A stretch of DNA of 64,000 bases. Source: JALZEG01 sp035942255. Lineage in GTDB: Bacteria > Actinomycetota > CADDZG01 > WHSQ01. The position numbers and the translations under genes were made by a program. Below are positions 33,981 to 41,619 of the stretch, piece after piece (within the stretch, counting starts at the first letter, position 1; every line of letters starts with the position of its first letter). The DNA is taken from NCBI GenBank assembly GCA_035942255.1, contig DASZDG010000103.1, positions 26,937 through 90,936 of the forward strand, in the 5' to 3' direction. The notes under the pieces are model-generated. The model had not been told where the DNA came from and searched no databases. It was given only the letters and a program-made list of their open reading frames with translations.

Positions 33981-35174
33981 GTGAGATTGGCGGAGATCCG
34001 GTCGCTCGTCCGGGTCGTCGCGCCCCGTCCAGGAGGCGCGGCGCGCCTGACCCGGATCGTCTCGATCGAAGATCTCAGGCGCGCCGCGCGCCGGTCCGTC
34101 CCGCGCGCGGTCTTCGACTCGATCGACGGCGGTGCGGAGGGGGAAGTCACGCTCCGCAGGAACGTGGCCGCGTTCGAGCGTCTCGAGCTTCTCCCTCGAA
34201 TCCTGCGGGACGTCAGCGACGTCGACACGCGGACGACGCTGCTGGGGACGCCCTCCGCGGTTCCGTTCGCGCTCGGGCCCGCGGGATACACACGGGTTGC
34301 GGACCCGTCGGGGGGCGAGCTCGCCGTAGCCCGCGCCGCGGCGAAGGCGGAGATCCCGTACTGCCTGTCCACGGTGTCCTCGACTTCGATCGAGCAGACC
34401 GCGGCGGCCGGAGACCGGATGTGGTTCCAGCTCTACGTCCAGGAGGACCGTGGCGTCACGAGGGAGCTCGTCGCCCGCGCCCGGGAGGCGGGCTACCGCG
34501 CGCTCCTCGTGACCGTCGACGCACTCGTCACGGGGGGTCGCGAGCGCGACAGGCACAACGCGTTCACGATCCCGCCTACGGTCGGCCCGCGGTCTCTCGT
34601 CGACGCGGCGTTCCATCCGCGGTGGTGGTGGCGGTTCGTGACGAGTCCACCGGTGACGTTCGCCAACCTGGGAGATGAGGCTGCGGTTCCCGGCGTGCTG
34701 CGCGGGGTCGGTGTGTCGCCGTGGATGGTCTGGTCGGACCTCGAATGGATCGTCGACGAGTGGGACGGCCCTATTGCGCTCAAGGGCGTGATGGCCGCAG
34801 CCGACGCCGAGCGGGCGGCCGAAGCGGGGGTCTCCGTCATCGTCTCGAACCACGGTGGGCGGCAGCTCGACCACGTCCCGGCCACCATCGAGGTGCTTCC
34901 CGAGATAGTCGACGCCGTGGGCGGACGCGTCGACGTCTATCTCGACTCGGGAATCCGCCGCGGGACCGACGTCGTCAAGGCCCTCGCGCTCGGCGCGAAG
35001 GGCGTATTGGTCGTGAGGCCCTACCTCTACGGCCTCGCGGCGGAAGGCGAGAGCGGAGCGGCGCACGCGATCGCGTTGCTCGCGGCAGAGCTGCGACGTG
35101 CGATGGCGCACCTCGGGGCCACGAGGCTCGACGATCTCTCGCCGGAGATGGTGCGGCCCCGGGCGACCCGGTGA
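33981..35174 (+). CDS. FMN-dependent alpha-hydroxy-acid oxidase/dehydrogenase
   Basis: 397 aa, family of lactate/mandelate/hydroxymandelate oxidases. Start GTG 33981, with GGGAGG 10 bases upstream. The N-terminus has IEDLRRAARRSVPRAVFDSIDGGAEGEVTLRRN; FMN and substrate residues lie in GPAGYTRVADPSGGELAVARAAAKAEIPYCLSTVSSTSIEQ; the catalytic His is in SNHGGRQLDHVPATIEVLPEI; YLDSGIRRGTDVVKALALGAKGVLV closes the barrel. It oxidises an alpha-hydroxy acid to the keto acid, which the aminotransferase at 40604 could aminate. Confidence 0.88.
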   Translation: MRLAEIRSLVRVVAPRPGGAARLTRIVSIEDLRRAARRSVPRAVFDSIDGGAEGEVTLRRNVAAFERLELLPRILRDVSDVDTRTTLLGTPSAVPFALGPAGYTRVADPSGGELAVARAAAKAEIPYCLSTVSSTSIEQTAAAGDRMWFQLYVQEDRGVTRELVARAREAGYRALLVTVDALVTGGRERDRHNAFTIPPTVGPRSLVDAAFHPRWWWRFVTSPPVTFANLGDEAAVPGVLRGVGVSPWMVWSDLEWIVDEWDGPIALKGVMAAADAERAAEAGVSVIVSNHGGRQLDHVPATIEVLPEIVDAVGGRVDVYLDSGIRRGTDVVKALALGAKGVLVVRPYLYGLAAEGESGAAHAIALLAAELRRAMAHLGATRLDDLSPEMVRPRATR

Positions 35175-35185
35175 GGGGACGCCGG

Positions 35186-35458
35186 CTACGCTGGCGGTGA
35201 CCCCGTCATCGCGTCGATCGCGGCCGCCGCCTCGGCGACCGTCGGGTTCTCGAAGAAGAAGCTCAAGCCGAGGTCGGCGCCGAGAGCCTCGCGGATCTGC
35301 CCGGCGATCTGCGCGGCCTTCAGCGAGTCCCCGCCGGTCTCGAAGAAGTCGTCGTGGAGGCCGACCTCGGTCCCGAAGGCAGTCGACCAGGCCGCGGCTA
35401 CCGCTCCTTGGGTCGACGACGCGGCGCCGTTCCCGCCGCCGCGTGATGCGTCGTCCAC
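35186..35458 (-). CDS. Stand-alone peptidyl/acyl carrier protein
   Basis: 90 aa from GTG 35458 (GGAGG 5 bases upstream); GTG 35482 would add eight residues. Phosphopantetheine site GGDSLKAAQIAGQIREAL in the DDFFETGGDS context typical of NRPS-type PCPs. No fused adenylation domain, so it must be loaded in trans, probably by the AMP ligase at 43787. A cognate type II thioesterase is at 45283. Confidence 0.9.
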   Translation of the reverse strand: MDDASRGGGNGAASSTQGAVAAAWSTAFGTEVGLHDDFFETGGDSLKAAQIAGQIREALGADLGLSFFFENPTVAEAAAAIDAMTGSPPA

Positions 35459-35636
35459 CTGAACCTCCGTTCGTCCGTCCACCCTTGGCCCCGTAGCGAA
35501 GTCTAGCCCTCAAGGCACACGGGATCCCGCGGAGCGCGCGCCGTCTACAAGGGCGCGAAAAAGTCTCGAACGCCCGGTCCGGCGGGCCGTTTTGGGCCAT
35601 TCGGTGTCACGGACTTGCCCACGGACATCACTCCAG

Positions 35637-35666
35637 TTGACACCGCGAGTTCGGATGCCGGATACT
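35637..35666 (+). promoter_or_regulatory. Consensus sigma-70 promoter of the short peptide gene
   Basis: TTGACA (35637-35642), 18-base spacer, GATACT (35661-35666). Predicted start is near 35673, about 27 bases before the peptide ATG. It is the clearest consensus promoter seen in the island and supports the 25-codon gene. Confidence 0.75.
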
Positions 35667-35699
35667 TGATTGGATAGGCGTCGAACAGGAGGTGGGGGC

Positions 35700-35777
35700 A
35701 TGTCCGCAGCTGTGTTGACCGAGTCCGCGGTCCGTCCGATGGAGAGCGCGATCCTCATGGAGTCCGCGGTCCTCTAA
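35700..35777 (+). CDS. 25-residue repetitive precursor-like peptide
   Basis: Met followed by four related units: SAAVL (residues 2-6), TESAVR (7-12), then Pro13, MESAIL (14-19) and MESAVL (20-25); stop TAA. Preceded by AGGAGGTG with 5-base spacing and by a consensus promoter. Every unit has Ser at the same place (2, 9, 16, 22), a possible cyclodehydration target; there is no Cys and no aromatic residue. It is the first gene of a rightward series with methyltransferase, nitroreductase and YcaO. Too short for usual gene callers. Role as RiPP precursor is inferred from context. Confidence 0.72.
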   Translation: MSAAVLTESAVRPMESAILMESAVL

Positions 35778-35794
35778 TCGTCTCGGCGTAGACC

Positions 35795-35812
35795 GTCTGC
35801 CTGATGGCAGAC
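35795..35812 (+). promoter_or_regulatory. Hairpin enclosing the methyltransferase start codon
   Basis: GTCTGCC, TGAT, GGCAGAC: a perfect 7-bp stem with the ATG (35804-35806) at the loop/stem junction, and no Shine-Dalgarno sequence before it. It would hold down translation of the enzyme relative to the peptide on the same transcript. Confidence 0.6.
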
Positions 35813-36610
35813 GCTGCAAGCTTCTTCGACCGCGCGGCTACCCGCTACGAGATCGACTTCGGCGACGCCTCCGTCTGGAGCATCGCCCACCGCGTCGCCG
35901 CGCGCATTCTCGACGACCACCTCCGGGAGTCGCCGCCTGACCGCGTCCTCGACGTGGGGTGCGGCACCGGCAAATGGGGGATGCCGTTCATCCGCCGCGG
36001 CGCGTCCGTGACGTTCACCGACGTCTCGCAGAGCATGCTGGCGACGGCGGTAGGGACGGCGACCGAGCTGGCGCGCGACGCGGACGTGAGGGGGTTCTGC
36101 GTGCCCGTCGAAGCGATGTCCGGCACCGTCGGGACCGGCGCGTTCGACCTCACGCTGTGCATGGGTGACCCCCTGTCGTACTGCGGCGACCACCGCGAGG
36201 GCATCGCGGAGCTCGTCGCCGTGACGCGGCCCGGAGGGACGATCTTCCTGAGCGTCGACAGCCGTCTCGGCTACCTGAGGGTCTTCAAGGAGCGCGACGG
36301 GTACGACCTTCGGCGACTCCGCGAGTACCTACGGACGGGCGAGCTGATCAGCTGGGAGGACCTCCCAATCCATACGTTCCTCCCCGGCGAGCTGCGGGAC
36401 GGGTTCGCGGCCGCGGGGGCGGGATGCCGCGGGCTGTGGACGCTCCCCACGGTCTCCGCGTACTTCCTCTTCGACCCCGCGTTCAGGGAGATGCTCGAGG
36501 ACGAGGCGTTTCGTGAGGAGCTGACCGACATCGAGATCGAGGCGCTCGGCATGGGCCAGGCGCCCCCCGGAAGCCATCACATCTACGCGCTCTTCGTCAG
36601 GGACGAGTGA
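35804..36610 (+). CDS. Class I SAM-dependent methyltransferase
   Basis: 268 aa. Motif I VLDVGCGTGKWGMPFIRRGASVTFTDVS, motif II region FDLTLCMGDPLSYCGDHREGIAELVAVTRPGGTIFLSVDS. N-terminus MADAASFFDRAATRYEIDF is typical of small-molecule/peptide methyltransferases. It lies 26 bases after the peptide gene and overlaps the next gene by GTGA. Possible N- or O-methylation of the peptide or building block; substrate not deducible. Confidence 0.88.
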   Translation: MADAASFFDRAATRYEIDFGDASVWSIAHRVAARILDDHLRESPPDRVLDVGCGTGKWGMPFIRRGASVTFTDVSQSMLATAVGTATELARDADVRGFCVPVEAMSGTVGTGAFDLTLCMGDPLSYCGDHREGIAELVAVTRPGGTIFLSVDSRLGYLRVFKERDGYDLRRLREYLRTGELISWEDLPIHTFLPGELRDGFAAAGAGCRGLWTLPTVSAYFLFDPAFREMLEDEAFREELTDIEIEALGMGQAPPGSHHIYALFVRDE

Positions 36611-37407
36611 AGGGCCCCCTCGGCGGCGGCCCCGGTGAGCCGCCGCACGACACCGCGTCGTTCCTCGAAGGGCTGCGAAGCATCCGGCGGTTCGACGACC
36701 GGGACGTCCCCGACGAGGTCGTGCGCCGCGCCATCGAGATAGGACAGCGCGCGCCGTCTGCCTCGAATCATCAGCCGTACTCGGTCATCGTCGTCAAGGA
36801 CCGCGGGCTCCGCCACGAGCTCGAGACCACGCTGCGGGTCCAGCGCTTCGTCGAGGACGCGCCGGTCTTTCTGGTCGTTTGCGTGGACTGGTCGAGACAG
36901 GACGCGGTCGCGCTCGAGGTCGGCGGGCCCACGCAGATGAACCAGCTCAGCCGGCTGGTGATCGGGATGACCGATTGCTCGATCTTCGCCCATCATCTAA
37001 CGCTCGCCCTGATGGCGTTCGGGCTGGGCGTGTGCTTCGTCGCGAACCCCGTGCTCGCGCTCGACGAGACCGCGCGGATCCTGTCGTTGCCGAAGATCTC
37101 GTGCGTGCCGCTGCACGTGGTCGTCGCGGGATATCCCGCCGAGGACCCTCCGTTGCGCCCCCGCTATCCGACGGACCTCGTCGTCTTCGAGGACCGCGGA
37201 TGGCACCCGCCCGACGTGGACGCCGTGCGCGACTACCTGCGGCGCGGCGACGAGCGCCTCCGGGAGGAGTCCTACTTCGAGGTGACGGGTGACGACGTGG
37301 GGACCTGGTACGAACACTACGCCGTGAAATACGGGGACCGCGCGCTGAACCGGACTTGGGCGCCGCTCGCGAGCCAGATCCTGGGCTTCCTCGACCCTCA
37401 TGCGTAA
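36607..37407 (+). CDS. Nitroreductase-family FMN oxidoreductase (azoline-dehydrogenase candidate)
   Basis: 266 aa, GTG start. Nitroreductase fold: FLEGLRSIRRFDDRDVPDEVVRRAIEIGQRAPSASNHQPYSVIVVKD (FMN-binding R-S-x-R-x-F and S-x-x-N-x-Q-P) and FGLGVCFVANPVLALDETARILSLP. It has the coding position next to YcaO that SagB-type dehydrogenases hold, though the sequence looks more like ordinary nitroreductases than SagB. A C-terminal extension (ESYFEVTGDDVGTWYEHYAVKYGDRALN) is unusual. Likely oxidises azolines or another intermediate. Confidence 0.8.
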   Translation: MKGPLGGGPGEPPHDTASFLEGLRSIRRFDDRDVPDEVVRRAIEIGQRAPSASNHQPYSVIVVKDRGLRHELETTLRVQRFVEDAPVFLVVCVDWSRQDAVALEVGGPTQMNQLSRLVIGMTDCSIFAHHLTLALMAFGLGVCFVANPVLALDETARILSLPKISCVPLHVVVAGYPAEDPPLRPRYPTDLVVFEDRGWHPPDVDAVRDYLRRGDERLREESYFEVTGDDVGTWYEHYAVKYGDRALNRTWAPLASQILGFLDPHA

Positions 37408-39480
37408 GTGACGTCCGGGGCGGACGTTTACTGCCGCCTGGCGCGCGGCGGCGCGTGTGGTCCCGCCGCCGCCGGCTTCTTCGCCGAGGCAGGGGGCCGG
37501 TTCTTTCGATGGAAGGTCGATGCGCCGGCGGTCGACCGGCTCCTGTGGGCACTGATGCTGCGCCAGGGCGTCTACGTCCGGGATCTACTGCGGTGGGCCG
37601 GGAGATACCGCGGGGGCCTGCGGACGATCGTCGACCACGGGCTCGCCGAAGGCTGGCTCGAGGGCGAGCGCGATGCGCCGGCGGACCCTGCTCTCCATCC
37701 GGCGGGAGCCGCGCTTCTTCTCGGCTCGCCGTCGTTGATACCGCCGGGGGTCGCGGTCTCCTCCGCCGACGCCGGTCCCGCGGCTCGTATCGAAGCGTCT
37801 CTCTCCCTAGACGCGAGCGTGGTCGTCTACGAGGGCGCTCGCATGCGGTGGCGGGGTTTCGCCGCGCTGTGCGAGGTGCCCGCCGCCGTCCCGGTGGTCG
37901 CTCACCTGGACCTCGGTCACGAGGTGCTCGTCGTGACGCTCCCGGCGGGCTGCGGCGCGTGTCTCGAGTGCGCGCTCCGATGGTACGAGGGGTCGTCGCC
38001 GAACGCCCGTGAGGTGAGCGAATGGGTGAGGTCGGTGGTCGCGCAGCCGCTCACAGACGTCGCGGGTCCTCCGGCGGCGGCCGGGGTCGTGTGCCTGCGC
38101 GTGAGCGAGGTCCTGGAGGGCACGCGAACGCGCGCCTCGATCGACCTCGTTCGGGTTCCGGACGAAGCAAGCGAGGAGGTCCCCCTCGTGCGCCATCCGT
38201 CTTGTGGCGGCGGAACATCCGTGCACGGCGCCATGGCGGCGTCGCAGGGACCGGAAAGCTTGGCGGCTGCGATTGGCAGGGGCCGGATCATCCACGGCTT
38301 CGCGACCGAGGACATCGGGACGCCCGCGGGTGCTCCCGCGTACCACCTCGCACGGGCGGCGCCCAACTCCGCCACGAGGACGAGGACGGTCGACCCGGTC
38401 TTCTGCTTCGGCGACGACACCGACCCCGCGGTCGCGCGCATCCGCTGCATCGCGGAGTGCCTCGAGCGGTACTGCATCTTCCATTACGACGGGGCGCGCC
38501 TCGTGAGGAGCACTCGCGCTGACCTCCCCGCCGCGGTCGATCCGCGCTCTCTTCCGTTGTTCCCGGACGACCGTTACGACGACCGAGGGTTTGGTTTCGC
38601 CCCTTACGTGGAGCCGGCCGAGCTCGACTGGGTGGAGGGGACCAGGCTCCGCGACGGGTCGTCCGCATGGGTTCCTGCGGAGGCCGTCTTCCTCGGGTAC
38701 GAACCGCCCGGGCTACCGCTCCTGCCGGCATCCTCGACGGGCGTGGCGGTCGCGGCTTCGACGGAGGCTGCGGTGGAGGGCGCGTTGCTGGAGGTGCTCG
38801 AACGAGACGCGCTCGCCCTCGCGTTCTTGTTGCGGATGCGGTTGCCCCGCGAGGACCTGAGCGCCGACGAGCACATCGCCCCTCTCGTCGAGCGGATGCA
38901 GTCGGAGGGGTTCGTCGTCACCGCGTTCTCGTTGCGCCTCGACGTGGACGTGCCGGCGTTCCTCGTGACGGCCGTACGGGTCGAGGGCGACGCGCCACGC
39001 CTCCTGCGGGGAGCGGCTGCGTCGCCCGACGCGAGCGACGCGTTGAGGCATGCCTTCAGGGAGACATGGAGGAGCTTTCTCTACTACCGCAGCTATCCGC
39101 GCACGCTGCCGGTAGCGCTGGAGGACGTGTCGCCGAACAGCATCGAGTACAACATCGCGTATTACCAGGACGCGACTTGCGTGAGGGAGTTGGACTTCCT
39201 CGCCGGCGGCCGAGCCGGGCCTGGTGATGCGAGCACGCAGTCGGCGCGCTCGGTCGTCGAGCGCGTGGGGGAGCGTGGTTACGAGCCCATACACGTCGAC
39301 TGCACCTTGCCGGAGGTCGCTAGCCTGGGCTTTCGTTGTGCGCGCGTGATCGTCCCGGGGATGCAACCCCTCAGCTTCGGCAGACAGCCGTGGCGTCTGG
39401 CGGAGGAGCGGATCGCGGCGATTGCCGGGCGCGCCGTCCCGCGAGATTCGCTCAACACCGGCACGCACTTCTTCGCCTGA
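37408..39480 (+). CDS. YcaO cyclodehydratase fused to an N-terminal leader-binding/E1-like partner
   Basis: 690 aa, GTG directly after the upstream stop. Residues about 1-90 resemble a winged-helix RRE (FFRWKVDAPAVDRLLWALMLRQGVYVRDLL). Residues about 90-290 form a degenerate E1/ocin-ThiF-like region with zinc-type cysteines CGACLECALRWYEG and HPSCGG. From about 300 on is YcaO: RIRCIAECLERYCIFHYDG, SSTGVAVAASTEAAVEGALLEVLERDALALAFL and ATP-site acidic residues. YcaO enzymes activate backbone amides with ATP to make azolines, thioamides or amidines. The C-terminus ends NTGTHFFA and lacks the PxPxP tail of many azoline-forming members. Confidence 0.88.
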   Translation: MTSGADVYCRLARGGACGPAAAGFFAEAGGRFFRWKVDAPAVDRLLWALMLRQGVYVRDLLRWAGRYRGGLRTIVDHGLAEGWLEGERDAPADPALHPAGAALLLGSPSLIPPGVAVSSADAGPAARIEASLSLDASVVVYEGARMRWRGFAALCEVPAAVPVVAHLDLGHEVLVVTLPAGCGACLECALRWYEGSSPNAREVSEWVRSVVAQPLTDVAGPPAAAGVVCLRVSEVLEGTRTRASIDLVRVPDEASEEVPLVRHPSCGGGTSVHGAMAASQGPESLAAAIGRGRIIHGFATEDIGTPAGAPAYHLARAAPNSATRTRTVDPVFCFGDDTDPAVARIRCIAECLERYCIFHYDGARLVRSTRADLPAAVDPRSLPLFPDDRYDDRGFGFAPYVEPAELDWVEGTRLRDGSSAWVPAEAVFLGYEPPGLPLLPASSTGVAVAASTEAAVEGALLEVLERDALALAFLLRMRLPREDLSADEHIAPLVERMQSEGFVVTAFSLRLDVDVPAFLVTAVRVEGDAPRLLRGAAASPDASDALRHAFRETWRSFLYYRSYPRTLPVALEDVSPNSIEYNIAYYQDATCVRELDFLAGGRAGPGDASTQSARSVVERVGERGYEPIHVDCTLPEVASLGFRCARVIVPGMQPLSFGRQPWRLAEERIAAIAGRAVPRDSLNTGTHFFA

Positions 39481-39483
39481 TCC

Positions 39484-40611
39484 TCAGGCGCGGACCAGCC
39501 GGAGCTCCTCGACCGACCGGAACCCGACACGCCGCCGCCACCTAGGGGGGTGCGCGATCGTCCACGAGCGCATGAAGATCCGCGCCCGGGGGACGAGGAC
39601 GTTCATCTCCGCACGCGCCAGCGCGGCGCCGAGACAGTAGTGGGGGCCGTAACCGAACGAGAGGTGGCGTGGGGTACGTCCACCGTCGGCGACTTCGAAC
39701 GAGGAGCGGTCGAGGTTCGCCGCGGCCAGGACGAGGTAGACGTGCTCGTGGTCACGCACCTCGAGCGAGCCTAGGGAGATCGCTTCCCGCGCGACGCGGC
39801 CGACCGACTGCGCGGGCGAAACCAGCCGCAGCAGCTCGTCGATTCCTCTGGGCTCGCGTCGGGTGGAGGCGTCGCGGAGGACCGTGCCGACGAGGAAGTT
39901 CGCCGAGTTCTCGAACCCGGCGTGGAGTAGCACGGACGGTGTCACCGTTGCCTCCCTCTGGGTTACGGCACCGGACGCGCGTGCGTCTTCGAGGTGGCCG
40001 ACCAGGGCGCTCGACGAGGCGAGGCTCCCGAAGCGGTCGTCGAAGTACCGCAACAGCTCGAACGACGCCCTCGACCCCGCGACGCGCTCGGACGGCTCCT
40101 CGAACGGCTCGATCGTCGCGGTAACGCGGCGGAGCTGCGGGAGGAGCTCGTCGACCTCTTTCGCCGCGAGCCCGAGCAGACCCCCGATGATCCGCGCGGT
40201 AGCGGGCTGCGCGACGTCGGTCAGGAAGTCGATCGAGTCCCGACCTCCGACGCCCTCGATGACTTCGTCCCACGTCTGCGCGACGAAGTCGTCGAGCGAC
40301 ACGCGGTTCGCGCCGTGAGAGATCGCGTCGTAGACGACCTTCCGGAGGCGCGCATGCTCCGGCCCGTCCATGAACAGGAGGTTCCCCGACTCACCACTCG
40401 CCGCCGAGACCGGCCGCCGATCGGCCGCGAGCCGAGGGTCGGTGAGAAGCCCCCGGCACAGGCCGTAGTCGGCGACCCAAACCCGTCCGGCGCGGCGATC
40501 CCATCCACCCGCGTCCGCCAAAGCCCGGTAGAAGGGGGCGGGGTCCTCGAAGAACGAATCGGGAAGCGGGTCCGGCTGCGCCTGTGGGGCAGGGGCCGCG
40601 GCGTCACTCAT
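39484..40611 (-). CDS. Cytochrome P450
   Basis: 375 aa. Heme ligand region LSFGYGPHYCLGAALARAEM; K-helix ELLR within GIDELLRLVSPAQS; I-helix LLHAGFENSANFLVGT, where the usual acid-Thr pair is Glu-Asn. Short bacterial class I type. With a free carrier protein and AMP ligase nearby, hydroxylation of a carrier-bound amino acid is a reasonable guess. It overlaps the aminotransferase end by 8 bases (same operon) and converges with YcaO, 3 bases apart. Confidence 0.92.
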   Translation of the reverse strand: MSDAAAPAPQAQPDPLPDSFFEDPAPFYRALADAGGWDRRAGRVWVADYGLCRGLLTDPRLAADRRPVSAASGESGNLLFMDGPEHARLRKVVYDAISHGANRVSLDDFVAQTWDEVIEGVGGRDSIDFLTDVAQPATARIIGGLLGLAAKEVDELLPQLRRVTATIEPFEEPSERVAGSRASFELLRYFDDRFGSLASSSALVGHLEDARASGAVTQREATVTPSVLLHAGFENSANFLVGTVLRDASTRREPRGIDELLRLVSPAQSVGRVAREAISLGSLEVRDHEHVYLVLAAANLDRSSFEVADGGRTPRHLSFGYGPHYCLGAALARAEMNVLVPRARIFMRSWTIAHPPRWRRRVGFRSVEELRLVRA

Positions 40612-41524
40612 CTACGTGCTCGAGCCACGACGCGTACTCGTCGATCTCCCCCTTGATCGCCGAGTAGAACGTCTCCTGGATCTTCTTCGTGATGACGCCG
40701 GGGCCTCCGAGCTCGTGGTCGTCGATCGAACGGATCGGGACGACCTCGGCTGCAGTCCCGGTGAGAAACGCTTCGTCAGCGACGTAGACGTCGGCTCGGT
40801 TGAGCTTCGCTTCGCGGGTGACCCATCCCAGGTCTGCTGCGATCCGTACGACCGAGTCCTGGGTGATCCCCCGGAGCGCGCCCAGTGACGCCGGGGGTGT
40901 AACCAGCTCGTCGTTCAGCACGGCGAAGAAGTTGAGCGTCGTCCCCTCCGCGACGTATCCGCCCGGGCTGAGGAGGATCGCGTCGTCGTACCCCGCCCGG
41001 ACGGCCTCCACCTTGGCGAGTGACGAGTTTATGTAGCGCCCCGTCGCCTTCGCCTGCGGGGGGATCGCGTTCGAGTCGATCAGCCGGAAGCTCGAGATCT
41101 TCGCGCGGATGCCGTTGCGGATCGCGTCGTCGCCCAGAGACGTCCTCAGGGGGAACGCGATTATGGCGACCCTGCTCTCCGAGACGAGGGGGTTCAACCC
41201 GATCTCTCCGTCGCGCAAGAAAACGATCGGCCGGATGTAGCACGACGCCAGGTCGTTCACGCGGACGAGGTCCTTCGTCGCGGCGACGAGCTCTTCGACC
41301 GAGTACGGGACGTCCAGCGTGAGCATCCGCGCCGAGCGGTGCAGCCGCCGCATGTGGTCGGTGAGCCGGAACGCCGCGGGGCCCCGGGCGCTCTCGTAAG
41401 TCCGGATGCCCTCGTACACGCCCCACCCGTAGTGAAGCGAGGGCGTCAGGACGTGGATGTTCGCGTCGGCCCAGTCGACGAGCGCGCCGTCCATCCAGAT
41501 CTTCTCGGTCTTCGCAACGGGCAC
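40604..41524 (-). CDS. Branched-chain-type PLP aminotransferase (fold IV)
   Basis: 306 aa from GTG 41524 (GGAGG 5 bases upstream). IlvE-like: KIWMDGALVDWADANIHVLTPSLHYGWGVYEGIRTYESARGPAAFRLTDHM; PLP lysine in KATGRYINSSLAKVEAVRAGYDDAILLSPGGYVAEGTTLNFF; EAFLTGTAAEVVPI. As a cluster copy it probably aminates a special keto acid rather than serving primary metabolism, perhaps the product of the FMN oxidase or the DapA-like aldolase. Leftward operon with P450. Confidence 0.88.
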   Translation of the reverse strand: MPVAKTEKIWMDGALVDWADANIHVLTPSLHYGWGVYEGIRTYESARGPAAFRLTDHMRRLHRSARMLTLDVPYSVEELVAATKDLVRVNDLASCYIRPIVFLRDGEIGLNPLVSESRVAIIAFPLRTSLGDDAIRNGIRAKISSFRLIDSNAIPPQAKATGRYINSSLAKVEAVRAGYDDAILLSPGGYVAEGTTLNFFAVLNDELVTPPASLGALRGITQDSVVRIAADLGWVTREAKLNRADVYVADEAFLTGTAAEVVPIRSIDDHELGGPGVITKKIQETFYSAIKGEIDEYASWLEHVDE

Positions 41525-41619
41525 GTCCGCCTCCGGAGTCCGCGGCGGCCGACCGGCCACCCCCACCCGCGTCGCCTGCGAGAATAACCTCGTCCGGGGT
41601 CGCCGAGCGGGGGTGGACG

